DNA of 64,000 nucleotides. Source: JBBDWJ01 sp963824095 (lineage in GTDB: Bacteria > Acidobacteriota > Terriglobia > Bryobacterales > UBA6623). This document shows, piece after piece, positions 1 to 7,247 of this stretch. Positions within the stretch are counted from its first letter, which is position 1. Each line of letters begins with the position of its first letter. The notes under the pieces were generated by a model, which ran no database searches, had not been told where the DNA came from, and worked only from the letters and a program-made list of their open reading frames with translations. Location of the stretch: NCBI GenBank assembly GCA_963824095.1, contig CAWGNS010000007.1:682001-746000 (forward strand), written 5' to 3'. The translations under genes and the position numbers were made by a program.

Positions 1-1084
1 GCTGCTGCATGCTCTCCCCCAGGCGCGGCTGCCCCCGCGCTCCGGGCAGCAGATCGAGATGCGAGGCGCGGTACTCCCGCATCTGCTGCTCGGTGACCTG
101 CGGCCAACCTTTCCGCTGCGTGTCGGCTTCGAGATAGGCCTTGAACCAAGGCTGGAGCCGGGCCTGCGCCTGTTCGCGGCTAATGCCCGGTTTGAGGCGC
201 CCGAACACGTGCAGGAAGCGCGTGCGGCGTTCGTTCAGCGAATCCTGCCCGATCGTCGCGCGCGGCTTCATCATCATGGGAATCCACATCGCCGGCACGA
301 CACTCCAGTCGGTCCCATGAAAGCCCTCCTGAGCCACGCCGATCACCGTCATCGGGTATCCGTTCATCTGGATCTTGTCGCCGATGATCTTGGGCTCGGC
401 CCCGAGGCGCGTGCGCCAGTAGTCATAGGAGAGCACCGCCACCGGATGCGCGTCGGGCTCGGTGTCGTCGGAATCGCCGATCAGCCGGCCGAGTGCCGGG
501 CGCACGCCCAGTGTCGGGAAGTAGGAGCCGGTGACGACGTCAACGCTGACGGCTTCCGACAGGTTCTTGTACGAAAGGCTCACGTCCGCCGGCGAGCGCG
601 CGAACAGGTCGACAAAAACGTCGTTCTCCGCGCGCAGATCGCGATAGAACAAGTAGGGCAACAAGCTGCCCCAGCCATTACCGCCGCCGATGAAGCGGCC
701 ATTCCAGTCGAGTTGCACGAGTTCTTCGGGCTTCTCGACCGGCAGCGCGCGCCACAGCGCCTGGTCGCAAAGCGAAAAAATCGCCGTGTTGACGCCGATA
801 CCCAGCGCCAGCGAAACGATCACCGTCAACGTCGAAACCGGCGAGCTTTTCATCTGACGCCAGGCGTAGCGAACATCGCGCGCCAGGTGATCGAGCCACA
901 TCCAGCGGCTTGCCTCGTAGAAGCGCTCGCTGCTCTGGGTGACGTTGCCGAACGCGCGCCGCGCGGCGTCGAGCGCCTCGTCGCGGCTCATGCCCTCCTC
1001 CACCAGCCGGTCGGCCTCGATCTGAATATGCGCCCGGATCTCTTCGCTAAAATCCACGTCACTGCGATTCACTCTGTTCCGCAT
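1..1084 (-). CDS. ADOP-family FtsX/MacB-like permease, N-terminal part (runs off window)
   Basis: The reading frame starts at the ATG at 1084-1082 and stays open to the window edge, so about 361 N-terminal residues are visible. Residues 1-70 form the helical permease prefix (EEIRAHIQIEADRLVEEGMS, then FGNVTQSSERFYEASRW) typical of acidobacterial duplicated orphan permeases. A first membrane helix follows (TLTVIVSLALGIGVNTAIFSL), then a MacB-type periplasmic domain with YDYWRTRLG and a 'PMTVIGVAQEGFHGT' stretch. Family members are about 800-900 residues with two FtsX modules and are thought to act in ABC-type export or lipoprotein handling; the substrate is unknown. A PadR regulator lies 266 bases upstream on the same strand, the usual partner. 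The family call is firm, the function is not. Confidence 0.9.
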   Translation of the reverse strand, partial: MRNRVNRSDVDFSEEIRAHIQIEADRLVEEGMSRDEALDAARRAFGNVTQSSERFYEASRWMWLDHLARDVRYAWRQMKSSPVSTLTVIVSLALGIGVNTAIFSLCDQALWRALPVEKPEELVQLDWNGRFIGGGNGWGSLLPYLFYRDLRAENDVFVDLFARSPADVSLSYKNLSEAVSVDVVTGSYFPTLGVRPALGRLIGDSDDTEPDAHPVAVLSYDYWRTRLGAEPKIIGDKIQMNGYPMTVIGVAQEGFHGTDWSVVPAMWIPMMMKPRATIGQDSLNERRTRFLHVFGRLKPGISREQAQARLQPWFKAYLEADTQRKGWPQVTEQQMREYRASHLDLLPGARGQPRLGESMQQ

Positions 1085-1196
1085 GTTGCGCGACCTCCCT
1101 GTGTCGAGGAGCCACCTCGCACCATCATCAGCACCACCGCAAGGCCCCCATCAGCACCACACCAGAGCGCAAGGTCCGCCCTTTCCCCTCAGCGAA

Positions 1197-1223
1197 CAGA
1201 GCCGCGGGTGGAAGCCCGCGGGC
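1197..1223 (+). repeat. R1 intergenic palindrome (divergent copy)
   Basis: CAGAGCCGCGGG..GAAGCCCGCGGGC. The inner CGCGGG/CCCGCG arms pair. It lies between the permease start and the PadR stop; the rest of this 266-base gap shows nothing recognisable. Confidence 0.6.
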
Positions 1224-1350
1224 ACTAACGCTTGGCACGACGACTCCCCCGCCGGGCCGTCTCCGTGGCCCTTCCCCGTACGACGTCCGCGTCGGCACGG
1301 CGGTGTTCGCTGGTGCGCGAACTCTTACTTGCCCGTCGGAAACCCCGCCG

Positions 1351-1716
1351 CTAGCCTTCTGCCGGCTCGAGGATTCGCCCGATCGCCGCCACGAGCCGCC
1401 GCCATTGGTCCTGCTCGCGAACCAGTTGCGCGCGGCCGCTCTTGGTCAACTCATAAAAGCGAGCTTTGCGATTGTTGCCGCTGACGCCCCACTTGGCGCG
1501 AATCCAGCCCTTGCCCTCCAGCCGTTGCAAAGCCGGATACAGCGAGCCATGATCGACCAGCAGCTCATCGCCGCTCTGCGCCTGAATCGAACGGGCGATC
1601 CCCTGGCCGTGCTCGGAACCAAACAAGAGCGTGCGCAGGATCAGCAGGTCGAGCGTGCCTTGTAGCAGCGCAATGCGATCTTTTTCGTCCAGGGTTTTTT
1701 CTTCTCGGGTTGACAT
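1351..1716 (-). CDS. PadR-family transcriptional regulator
   Basis: 121 residues. PadR hallmarks are visible: LLQGTLDLLILRTL, then the winged-helix core DHGSLYPALQRLEGKGWIRAKWG and the wing RKARFYELTKSGRAQL, then a short C-terminal helix. In Acidobacteria such PadR proteins usually sit beside ADOP permeases and are presumed to repress them; that is family context, not shown here. The ATG at 1716 is preferred to an in-frame GTG at 1737 because most family members begin close to this residue and AGGTAGG abuts it. A strong promoter lies just upstream and places the transcript start almost on this ATG, so the message may be leaderless. Confidence 0.93.
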   Translation of the reverse strand: MSTREEKTLDEKDRIALLQGTLDLLILRTLLFGSEHGQGIARSIQAQSGDELLVDHGSLYPALQRLEGKGWIRAKWGVSGNNRKARFYELTKSGRAQLVREQDQWRRLVAAIGRILEPAEG

Positions 1717-1724
1717 CCTACCTG

Positions 1725-1753
1725 ACCATAAACTCACACGGGTCGAATGTCAA
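1725..1753 (-). promoter_or_regulatory. sigma70-type promoter of the padR gene
   Basis: On the minus strand a consensus -35 TTGACA (1748-1753) is separated by 17 bases from -10 TATGGT (1725-1730). The predicted start falls at about 1717-1719, one to three bases before the ATG at 1716. Confidence 0.6.
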
Positions 1754-1816
1754 CCCAAGTTGTATGGTCCACCACCCAGGCAACCCGACCAAGACCGAAA
1801 CAGCCACAAACCAAGA

Positions 1817-1853
1817 AAACAGAGCCGCAGGCGTAACGCCTGCGGCTCTGTTT
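1817..1853 (-). terminator. perfect 18-bp palindrome (R1 variant), likely terminator of the CDF gene
   Basis: AAACAGAGCCGCAGGCGT at 1817-1834 is followed by one base and its exact complement at 1836-1853. On the minus strand the stem ends in TTTTCTT and starts 36 bases after the stop of the transporter at 1890. It looks like an R1 repeat with a second arm copied in inverse orientation, serving as an intrinsic terminator. It could also work toward the plus strand (TTTGTT). Confidence 0.6.
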
Positions 1854-1889
1854 GTTGGGTTCCTGCCGGCAACGGCGAATGATGGGGCT

Positions 1890-2528
1890 TCAGTGGCCCT
1901 GGCAAGTCGAGCAGCAACTCTCGCCACGCAGCGCCTGCCAGCCTTCTTTGGCGATGATCGGGATCATCACCATCGCGGCCAGCGGGTCGGCCCACCACCA
2001 GCCCCACAGTGCGTTGAGCAGCAGCCCGCCGAGGAGAATGGCGGAAAGGTAGGTGCAAAAATCGGTCTGCCGCGCGTCGGCGTTCATCGCGGCGCTGCCC
2101 AGACTGACAGCCACCCGTCGTTTCGCGCGCGCCAGAACAGGCATCACGAGCAGCGACAATGCCGCCAGCGCGATCCCGGGGATGCTGCGCTCGGGAGCCT
2201 GACCGGCGAGCAGCGAGTGCGCCGAGTCGTAGGCGATATACGCCGCCAGAGCGACGAAACACACCCCCACCATGCGCAGCGCGATTTGCTCCGACCGTTC
2301 TCCCTCGCGGTAGAGCCGCCACAGCACGGCCGCGCCGCTGGTCACCTCGATCACGCTGTCGAAGCCAAACCCGACCAAAGCCACGCTGCCGGCCAGAAAC
2401 CCGGCGGCGAGCGCGATGAGCCCTTCGAGGCTATTCCAGGTAACGGTGAAATATTGGAGTCGCCGGCCGCGCCGAATCGCTTGGGGCCGTAGCGCGGCGG
2501 CATCGAGAAGCGGCAACGGACTGGTCAA
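1890..2528 (-). CDS. CDF-like cation transporter, membrane domain only
   Basis: 212 residues with about six hydrophobic segments. The pattern FGFDSVIEVTSGAAVLWR in the second helix and NADARQTDFCTYLS in the fifth matches cation diffusion facilitator membrane domains, where these positions carry the metal-binding acidic residues. The cytoplasmic metallochaperone-like C-terminal domain of canonical CDF proteins is absent. The protein ends in a Cys-rich tail, CCSTC. Short members of this kind are annotated as cation transporters with unknown substrate. It is divergent from the ankyrin gene at 2613, with only 84 bases between them. Confidence 0.85.
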   Translation of the reverse strand: MTSPLPLLDAAALRPQAIRRGRRLQYFTVTWNSLEGLIALAAGFLAGSVALVGFGFDSVIEVTSGAAVLWRLYREGERSEQIALRMVGVCFVALAAYIAYDSAHSLLAGQAPERSIPGIALAALSLLVMPVLARAKRRVAVSLGSAAMNADARQTDFCTYLSAILLGGLLLNALWGWWWADPLAAMVMIPIIAKEGWQALRGESCCSTCQGH

Positions 2529-2612
2529 CAGGCCTCCGGCGGCCGCAAGATGCGGCTATGCTCTTGAGTGTAGCCGAGTCGGGCAAGGCATCCAACGGAG
2601 GGATCGTCCCTT

Positions 2613-3773
2613 ATGAACCTGGCACGCTTGCCGTTTCACGCCGACCTGCCCCAATACGAAAAACAGGCCGCCGCGCTGCTCGAAGCCCACCGCGCGAGCG
2701 ATCCCGAGGCGATCCAGCTCATCCATCAGCGCCACCCGCGCTTCCTCGACGAAAAAATCCCCTGGTTGCCCAAGGACGTTTCGGACGAGGAAATCCGCGG
2801 CGCCGGGTTAGACCTGGCCGACGCCCGCCTGGCGCTCGCCCGCTGGTACGACTTCCGTGACTGGCCGGCGCTGGCCGCTTTCGCCGCCGAAGCCGCCGAC
2901 GAAAACTCCGCGGTCCACCGCTTCGAAGCGGCGGTCGAAGCGGTCGTCGCCGGCGACCTGCCCGCGCTGCGGGCGCTGCTGCGCGACGATCCCGAGCTGG
3001 TGTGCGCCCGCTCGACGCGCGTGACGCATTTCGATCCACCCGAGCACGGCGCCACCCTGTTGCACTATGTCGCGGCCAACGGCGTCGAAGGCTACCGTCA
3101 GAAGACGCCGCCGAACGCCGTTGACGTGGCGAAAACCCTGCTCGAGGCCGGCGCCGAACCCGATGCCCTGGCCGACCTCTACGGCGGCCGCTGCACGACG
3201 ATGAGCCTGCTGGTTTCGAGCGCGCACCCGGCCCAGGCCGGCGTCCAGGCCGCTCTGGCCGATACGCTAATCGATTTCGGTGCGTCGCTCGGCGAAGCCG
3301 GCGAAGGCAACTGGACCTCGCCGCTGATGACGGCGCTCGTGTTTGGATATCGCGACACCGCCGAAGCGCTGGTTCGCCGCGGCGCGCGTGTCGATCATCT
3401 GGCCGCGGCGGCGGGGTTGGGGCGGCTCGACGACACCGCCCGCCTGCTGCCGGCCGCCGGCGCCCTGGACCGCCAGCGCGCACTGGCGCTGGCCGCGCAA
3501 CTCGGCCATGTCGAGGTCGTCCGGCTGCTGCTCGACGCGGGTGAAGACCCCAACCGCTACAACCCCGAAGGGCATCACGCGCACTCGACGCCGCTGCATC
3601 AGGCCACCTGCGCCGGCCACGAGGCCGTAGTGCGCTTGCTCGTCGAGCGCGGCGCGCGGCTCGACATCAAGGACAGGGTCTATCAAGGGACGCCGCTCGG
3701 TTGGGCCATCCACTGCGGACAACACGAAATCGAAAAATACCTTCGGGCCCAGGAATCCGAGAGCGCCAGCTAG
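2613..3773 (+). CDS. ankyrin-repeat protein
   Basis: 386 residues, no signal peptide. The first 120 residues form a helical region (YEKQAAALLEAHRASDPEAIQLIHQRHP). Ankyrin units follow: HGATLLHYVAANG, DVAKTLLEAGAEPDA, SPLMTALVFGYRDTAEALVRRGARVD, ALALAAQLGHVEVVRLLLDAGEDPN, STPLHQATCAGHEAVVRLLVERGARLD and GTPLGWAIHCGQHEI. The ATG at 2613 follows an upstream CGGAGGG by about 12 bases. The role is probably protein-protein binding in the cytoplasm; no enzymatic domain is visible and no partner gene suggests a pathway. Confidence 0.9.
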   Translation: MNLARLPFHADLPQYEKQAAALLEAHRASDPEAIQLIHQRHPRFLDEKIPWLPKDVSDEEIRGAGLDLADARLALARWYDFRDWPALAAFAAEAADENSAVHRFEAAVEAVVAGDLPALRALLRDDPELVCARSTRVTHFDPPEHGATLLHYVAANGVEGYRQKTPPNAVDVAKTLLEAGAEPDALADLYGGRCTTMSLLVSSAHPAQAGVQAALADTLIDFGASLGEAGEGNWTSPLMTALVFGYRDTAEALVRRGARVDHLAAAAGLGRLDDTARLLPAAGALDRQRALALAAQLGHVEVVRLLLDAGEDPNRYNPEGHHAHSTPLHQATCAGHEAVVRLLVERGARLDIKDRVYQGTPLGWAIHCGQHEIEKYLRAQESESAS

Positions 3774-3999
3774 GGTAGACCGATCGCTCGTTGGCCGCGC
3801 GCGTGAGATCCACCGATCCCAGGAACATCCACCCAAGAAAGCGAATCTCTCCGAACGGAGGCTTGAAGCAAAAACCTTTCTCCGCAGCTTGCCCGATCGT
3901 GGCTCGGCAAGCCTCCGCGCGAAGCGTTTATACTTGTAGAACACTCTGGGAAAGCGGCTCGCGCAGCGCTCTCCGCCGTCGACCCCCTGCGACTTCTGA

Positions 4000-4578
4000 A
4001 TGCTTCACGATCCGCACCAATCCCTAGCCACGCTCAAGGAAGGCAACCTCCGTTTCGCGCGCGACGCGCCGCGGCGCCCCTGGCCGTCGGCCGACCAGCG
4101 CCGGGCGCTGGCTGCCGCGCAACAGCCGTTTGCGCATGTGCTGACCTGCGCCGACTCGCGCGTCGGCCCCGAGACCGTCTTCGACCAGGGGCTCGGCGAT
4201 CTGTTTGTCACGCGCATCGCGGGCAATGTGCTCGACGACCTGGTGATCGCCACCATCGAACTTTCCGTCGACGCCCTCGATATCCCGCTGCTCGTCGTGA
4301 TGGGCCACACCGGCTGCGCGGCCGTGGCCAAAGCGCTGGGCGACGAGGATACCGGTCGCCTCGGCCATCTGCGAACTCTGCTGCGGCCGGCCATCGAACG
4401 CGCCGGCGCGCTGCCCGGCGAACTCTACCCGAACGTGATTCGGGAAAACATGGTATTGGTCCGCGACTCCCTCCAGCAATGCGAGCCCGTGGTCGCGCCG
4501 CGCTGGAGGCAAGGCCGGCTACTGATCGTCGGCGCCGTCTACGACATGTCCTCGGGCCTGGTCAACTGGCTGGAGTAG
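4000..4578 (+). CDS. beta-class carbonic anhydrase
   Basis: 192 residues, cytoplasmic, interconverting CO2 and bicarbonate. Zinc ligands are visible as Cys50 in CADSR, His103 and Cys106 in GHTGC; the Asp52-Arg54 dyad is intact. LFVTRIAGN and the N-terminal NLRFARD also fit the family. At 192 residues it is slightly shorter than most beta-carbonic anhydrases (about 200-230). It stands alone between two intergenic regions, so no pathway link can be read from the neighbours. Whether it is a type with a fourth Cys/His ligand or one with bound Asp cannot be told by eye. Confidence 0.93.
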   Translation: MLHDPHQSLATLKEGNLRFARDAPRRPWPSADQRRALAAAQQPFAHVLTCADSRVGPETVFDQGLGDLFVTRIAGNVLDDLVIATIELSVDALDIPLLVVMGHTGCAAVAKALGDEDTGRLGHLRTLLRPAIERAGALPGELYPNVIRENMVLVRDSLQQCEPVVAPRWRQGRLLIVGAVYDMSSGLVNWLE

Positions 4579-4690
4579 CCCAAGCAGAGTCAGAACCGAT
4601 CAGAGTAGAAACCGGGCAGAGTCGAAACATCGCGCCGGGCATCCCAGCCAAACCCCGCCAACCCGCAACCAACGCAACGAATCAAGAAAA

Positions 4691-4720
4691 CAGAGCCGCA
4701 GGCGTAAGCCGGCGGGCCGA
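4691..4720 (+). repeat. R1 intergenic repeat
   Basis: CAGAGCCGCAGGCGTAAGCC then GGCGGGCCGA, the commonest R1 form. Apart from this copy and the hairpin at 4810-4891, the 4579-4984 gap holds no recognisable gene. Confidence 0.75.
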
Positions 4721-4809
4721 ACTCGCACGAAGCAGAGGGCGAAGCCCGACCAGGGAGCGAAGCGCGAAGCCGCGGTCCGGCACGGCAGTTGTGCCCCATG
4801 GTGCCCCAT

Positions 4810-4891
4810 GGGGACAGTCACCGCGTTTCGCACCTCGACATTTCACAGGTTTAGGGGATTCGCAGGGTGCGAAACACGGGTGACTGTCCCC
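4810..4891. mobile_element. 82-bp hairpin element with GGGGACAGTCACC ends (MITE- or RAYT-linked)
   Basis: GGGGACAGTCACCgCGTTTCGCACC (4810-4834) is mirrored by GGGTGCGAAACacGGGTGACTGTCCCC (4865-4891), around a 30-base centre. The same left arm occurs at 63514-63537, next to the transposase remnant at the end of the window. GTGCCCCATG is duplicated directly just before it (4791-4810). The element has no coding capacity, so it would need a transposase in trans. Confidence 0.65.
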
Positions 4892-4984
4892 TCTGGCACC
4901 AGAACCGTGCCTTCCGGGATCTCCCCGCGAACAATCCGCGCCCTGACGAAAACAAAAGGAATTGAGCGAGACTAGGGATAGACC

Positions 4985-5614
4985 ATGCCATCGGGCCGCA
5001 AACCGGATCCCCCGCCGCCAGACCCATCGCGGGCCAACCAACCGGCGCCCGAGCGCGGTGAAGCACCGGAACGCTTTTGCGACGTGGTCGCTCCACCTCG
5101 CCCGCGGTTCACCAAGGGCGCAAAGGTTCGCGCCGCGACCATCGCGTTCCTCGCTCTGGCTGCGTTCGTGGCAATCGGGCGTCAATCCGATTGGCGGCCG
5201 CCCCACTCCGTCGCGGCCGCTCTGGCGCCGGCCGCGCCTCGCGCCGAACCCAAGCCGCAAGAGGTGATCTACCGCATGCTCGACGCCGCCGGGCAAGGCG
5301 ACGCCGCCACGTATCTGGATTGTTACCGCGGCGACCTGCTGCGGCGTCTCCAACAGAGCCGCAACGAGATGACGCCGGCTGGCTTCGCGCAATATCTCGC
5401 GGAAACCAACCGGCAGATCAAAGGAATCGCTGTTTCCGAACCCATCGCCTCGGCGGAATCGCAAGTCGAGGTGCGAGTCGAGTTCGTCTACCAGGACCGC
5501 AACGAAGCGCAGCGATTCTTCCTCGACAAAACCGCCGCCGGGTGGAAGATTGCCCGGGTCAGCACGGCCGAACGCGTCAAGACGCTCGTCCCCTACGGAA
5601 CGCCCGTTTGCTGA
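4985..5614 (+). CDS. membrane-anchored hypothetical with NTF2/DUF4878-like domain
   Basis: 209 residues. A Pro-rich cytoplasmic N-terminus is followed by one membrane segment at about residues 50-64 (TIAFLALAAFVAIG). The C-terminal domain begins QEVIYRMLDAAGQGDAATYLDCY and ends in alternating strands (VEVRVEFVYQD, RFFLDKTAAGWKIARV). This layout resembles NTF2-like/DUF4878 lipoprotein domains, which often bind small ligands or act as immunity or scaffold domains. I do not recognise a specific family. A second open frame inside it (5077-5631) was judged a shadow. Confidence 0.65.
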   Translation: MPSGRKPDPPPPDPSRANQPAPERGEAPERFCDVVAPPRPRFTKGAKVRAATIAFLALAAFVAIGRQSDWRPPHSVAAALAPAAPRAEPKPQEVIYRMLDAAGQGDAATYLDCYRGDLLRRLQQSRNEMTPAGFAQYLAETNRQIKGIAVSEPIASAESQVEVRVEFVYQDRNEAQRFFLDKTAAGWKIARVSTAERVKTLVPYGTPVC

Positions 5615-5700
5615 ATCGCACCCGTGGCTGAGCGAAATCGAGAAACAGGAGGGAAGTACTCGAGGAGTCCTCTTGGACCGGAATATCTTCAGCTCTAGCT

Positions 5701-5964
5701 CTAGCTGTCCGTCGAACTTTGTCGGGTAGACTTTTTCCCACGTTTCGTGGCGGAGGCCTTGCGGCGCTTCTTCGATTTCTTGCGCGCAGGAGCCGGCTCT
5801 AGACCTTCCAGCGACGAACCGCCGCGGGCAGCTCGCAACTGCTGCAGCAGCTTGGGGGGCCGGCCTCGGCGGCGGCCCGACTGCAACATATCCAGCGCCA
5901 GGATCAAGCTATCGATTCGCTCCAGCTCCTGGCGCAACTCCTTGATAATTTCTACTACGTCCAT
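5701..5964 (-). CDS. small basic AT-hook-like protein
   Basis: 87 residues. Residues 1-30 form an amphipathic helix (VVEIIKELRQELERIDSLILALDMLQ), suggesting dimerisation. RRRGRPPK at 31-38 contains the GRP core of an AT-hook, which binds the minor groove of AT-rich DNA. The tail is Lys/Arg/Ser-rich (KKSKKRRKASATKRGKK). AAGGAG lies 8 bases before the ATG at 5964. A nucleoid-associated role is inferred from composition only; in a GC-rich genome such a protein would favour the rarer AT-rich promoter or transferred regions. Confidence 0.75.
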   Translation of the reverse strand: MDVVEIIKELRQELERIDSLILALDMLQSGRRRGRPPKLLQQLRAARGGSSLEGLEPAPARKKSKKRRKASATKRGKKSTRQSSTDS

Positions 5965-6632
5965 GCACTCTGCTCCTTAGACACGGCAGCCCGCGCCGCT
6001 TTGCCTCCGCGGAACCGAGAGATCCCCGGCTCAGCGACACAACCGCGCCCGAACGGCTCGTTTCCATCACCGCTCCCGGCCCATGTAGGCCGGTTGCTCC
6101 ACCGCCTTGTTTTTTGGGGATACGACGCGCCGTGAAGGTCGAACCACCGGAAGCCGCTCGGGAACAACGGGCGCACAATCAACGTGCTGCCGTAGATAGC
6201 ATAGCGTATTTCCTCCCGCATAGGGCCTGCCATGCCTTCGAGCGTCCACTCGGCCGACCGCGTTTCTGGCGGCGGCAACGCGCACAGAGAGGCTGCGGCA
6301 TCCGATTCCTTGTCAATCATTCCCCATCCGCCAACCAATCAGCTCGCCCACCGGCGATGCCCGTCCTGCGGATTTCCGTTTTCGCAGCCAAAAAATCGGG
6401 AAATGTTAAAACGGCTTTAAGATCGAGCGAACCGCGACCGGTCCGCGGGCCGCAGTACGGTTAGACACCCGGCATACGACCGCCCCCAGGCAACGTCAAT
6501 GGCCACACACAAAAGGCCAACGCGAAGAGCGCCAACGTAACAAACAGTGAAACAGAGCCGCAGGCGTCAGCCGGCGGGCCGAAGCGCGCCCCACGCAGGG
6601 GTATAGCCATCCGCCTCCAGCAACCAGCCAGG
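5965..6632. other. 668-bp gap without a confident gene
   Basis: An open frame of 127 codons on the minus strand (6338-5955) ends on the start of the AT-hook gene (ATGGACGTAG) but shows no family features and has Trp/Arg-rich composition. I regard it as unlikely. An R1 copy sits at 6553-6582. The stretch around 6395-6425 is locally AT-rich and could carry the promoter of the AT-hook gene. Confidence 0.4.
6553..6582 (+). repeat. R1 intergenic repeat
   Basis: CAGAGCCGCAGGCGTCAGCC then GGCGGGCCGA; about 50 bases beyond the stop of the kinase gene at 6633, so it could act as a 3' hairpin of the hem operon transcript. Confidence 0.7.
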
Positions 6633-7208
6633 TCAACCCCGTTGCTCGCCGAGCGTCTCGCCCTGTTCGCCGATCATCACTATCCGGCTGAACCCTTCCT
6701 CGATCGTGGGCGGCTCGAACCGCTCCGCCATCGCGCGCACGACCTCTTCGGGAACCCGCCGCGTCCGCGCCGCGTTGCGCGCCAGGCAAATATCGAGCGG
6801 AACGTCGAAAAACAGCGCCTCGACGCGGCATTGCCGCTCGCGGGCGATCTCCAGAAACGAAAGCCGGAACTCGCGCCGAAAGTTGGTCGCGTCGACGTAG
6901 CTCACCGGCCGGCCGAGTTCGAGCCGCAGCCGCAGCAATGCGTGCAGCGCGCGAAACACCTCGATCTGAAAGCGCTGCTCGTTCTCGTCGTCGGCCAGCA
7001 GCAGGCGAAGCTGATCGCTCGACAGCGGGACAATCCCGTGCTCTTGAAACCAGCGCGATTTCCCCGAACCCGGCAGCCCAACGGCAACAACCACGCGCTG
7101 CGCGGCCTCGTCAGGCGGTCCCGCCACATCTGGCGCCCCGACCCCCGGCGACAACGCCGCGCCGGACTCGGGATGGGCGGCTCGAGGCACGGCTTGGTTG
7201 CTCGACAT
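6633..7208 (-). CDS. P-loop kinase (AAA_33 / polynucleotide-kinase-like)
   Basis: 191 residues. Walker A GLPGSGKS lies at 44-51, after a 38-residue Ala/Pro-rich leader. Further features are LSSDQLRLLLADDENE, YVDATNFRREFRLSFLEIAR (Walker B-like with Asp) and the lid-like arginines LARNAARTRRVPEEVV. This is the layout of AAA_33/zeta-toxin-type small-molecule or RNA-end kinases. The phosphate acceptor cannot be read from sequence. The start lies 39 bases after the stop of the protoporphyrinogen oxidase gene, so it is probably the last gene of the hemE operon. Confidence 0.8.
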   Translation of the reverse strand: MSSNQAVPRAAHPESGAALSPGVGAPDVAGPPDEAAQRVVVAVGLPGSGKSRWFQEHGIVPLSSDQLRLLLADDENEQRFQIEVFRALHALLRLRLELGRPVSYVDATNFRREFRLSFLEIARERQCRVEALFFDVPLDICLARNAARTRRVPEEVVRAMAERFEPPTIEEGFSRIVMIGEQGETLGEQRG

Positions 7209-7247
7209 ACCTGTTTCCCGCTGCCTCTTCTCTGTTTCGTCCTTGGG

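Noticed and set aside
5955..6338. A 127-codon minus frame ending on the AT-hook gene start
   Set aside because: No ribosome-binding site or family pattern; composition unlike neighbouring proteins. Kept only as a remark in the gap entry.
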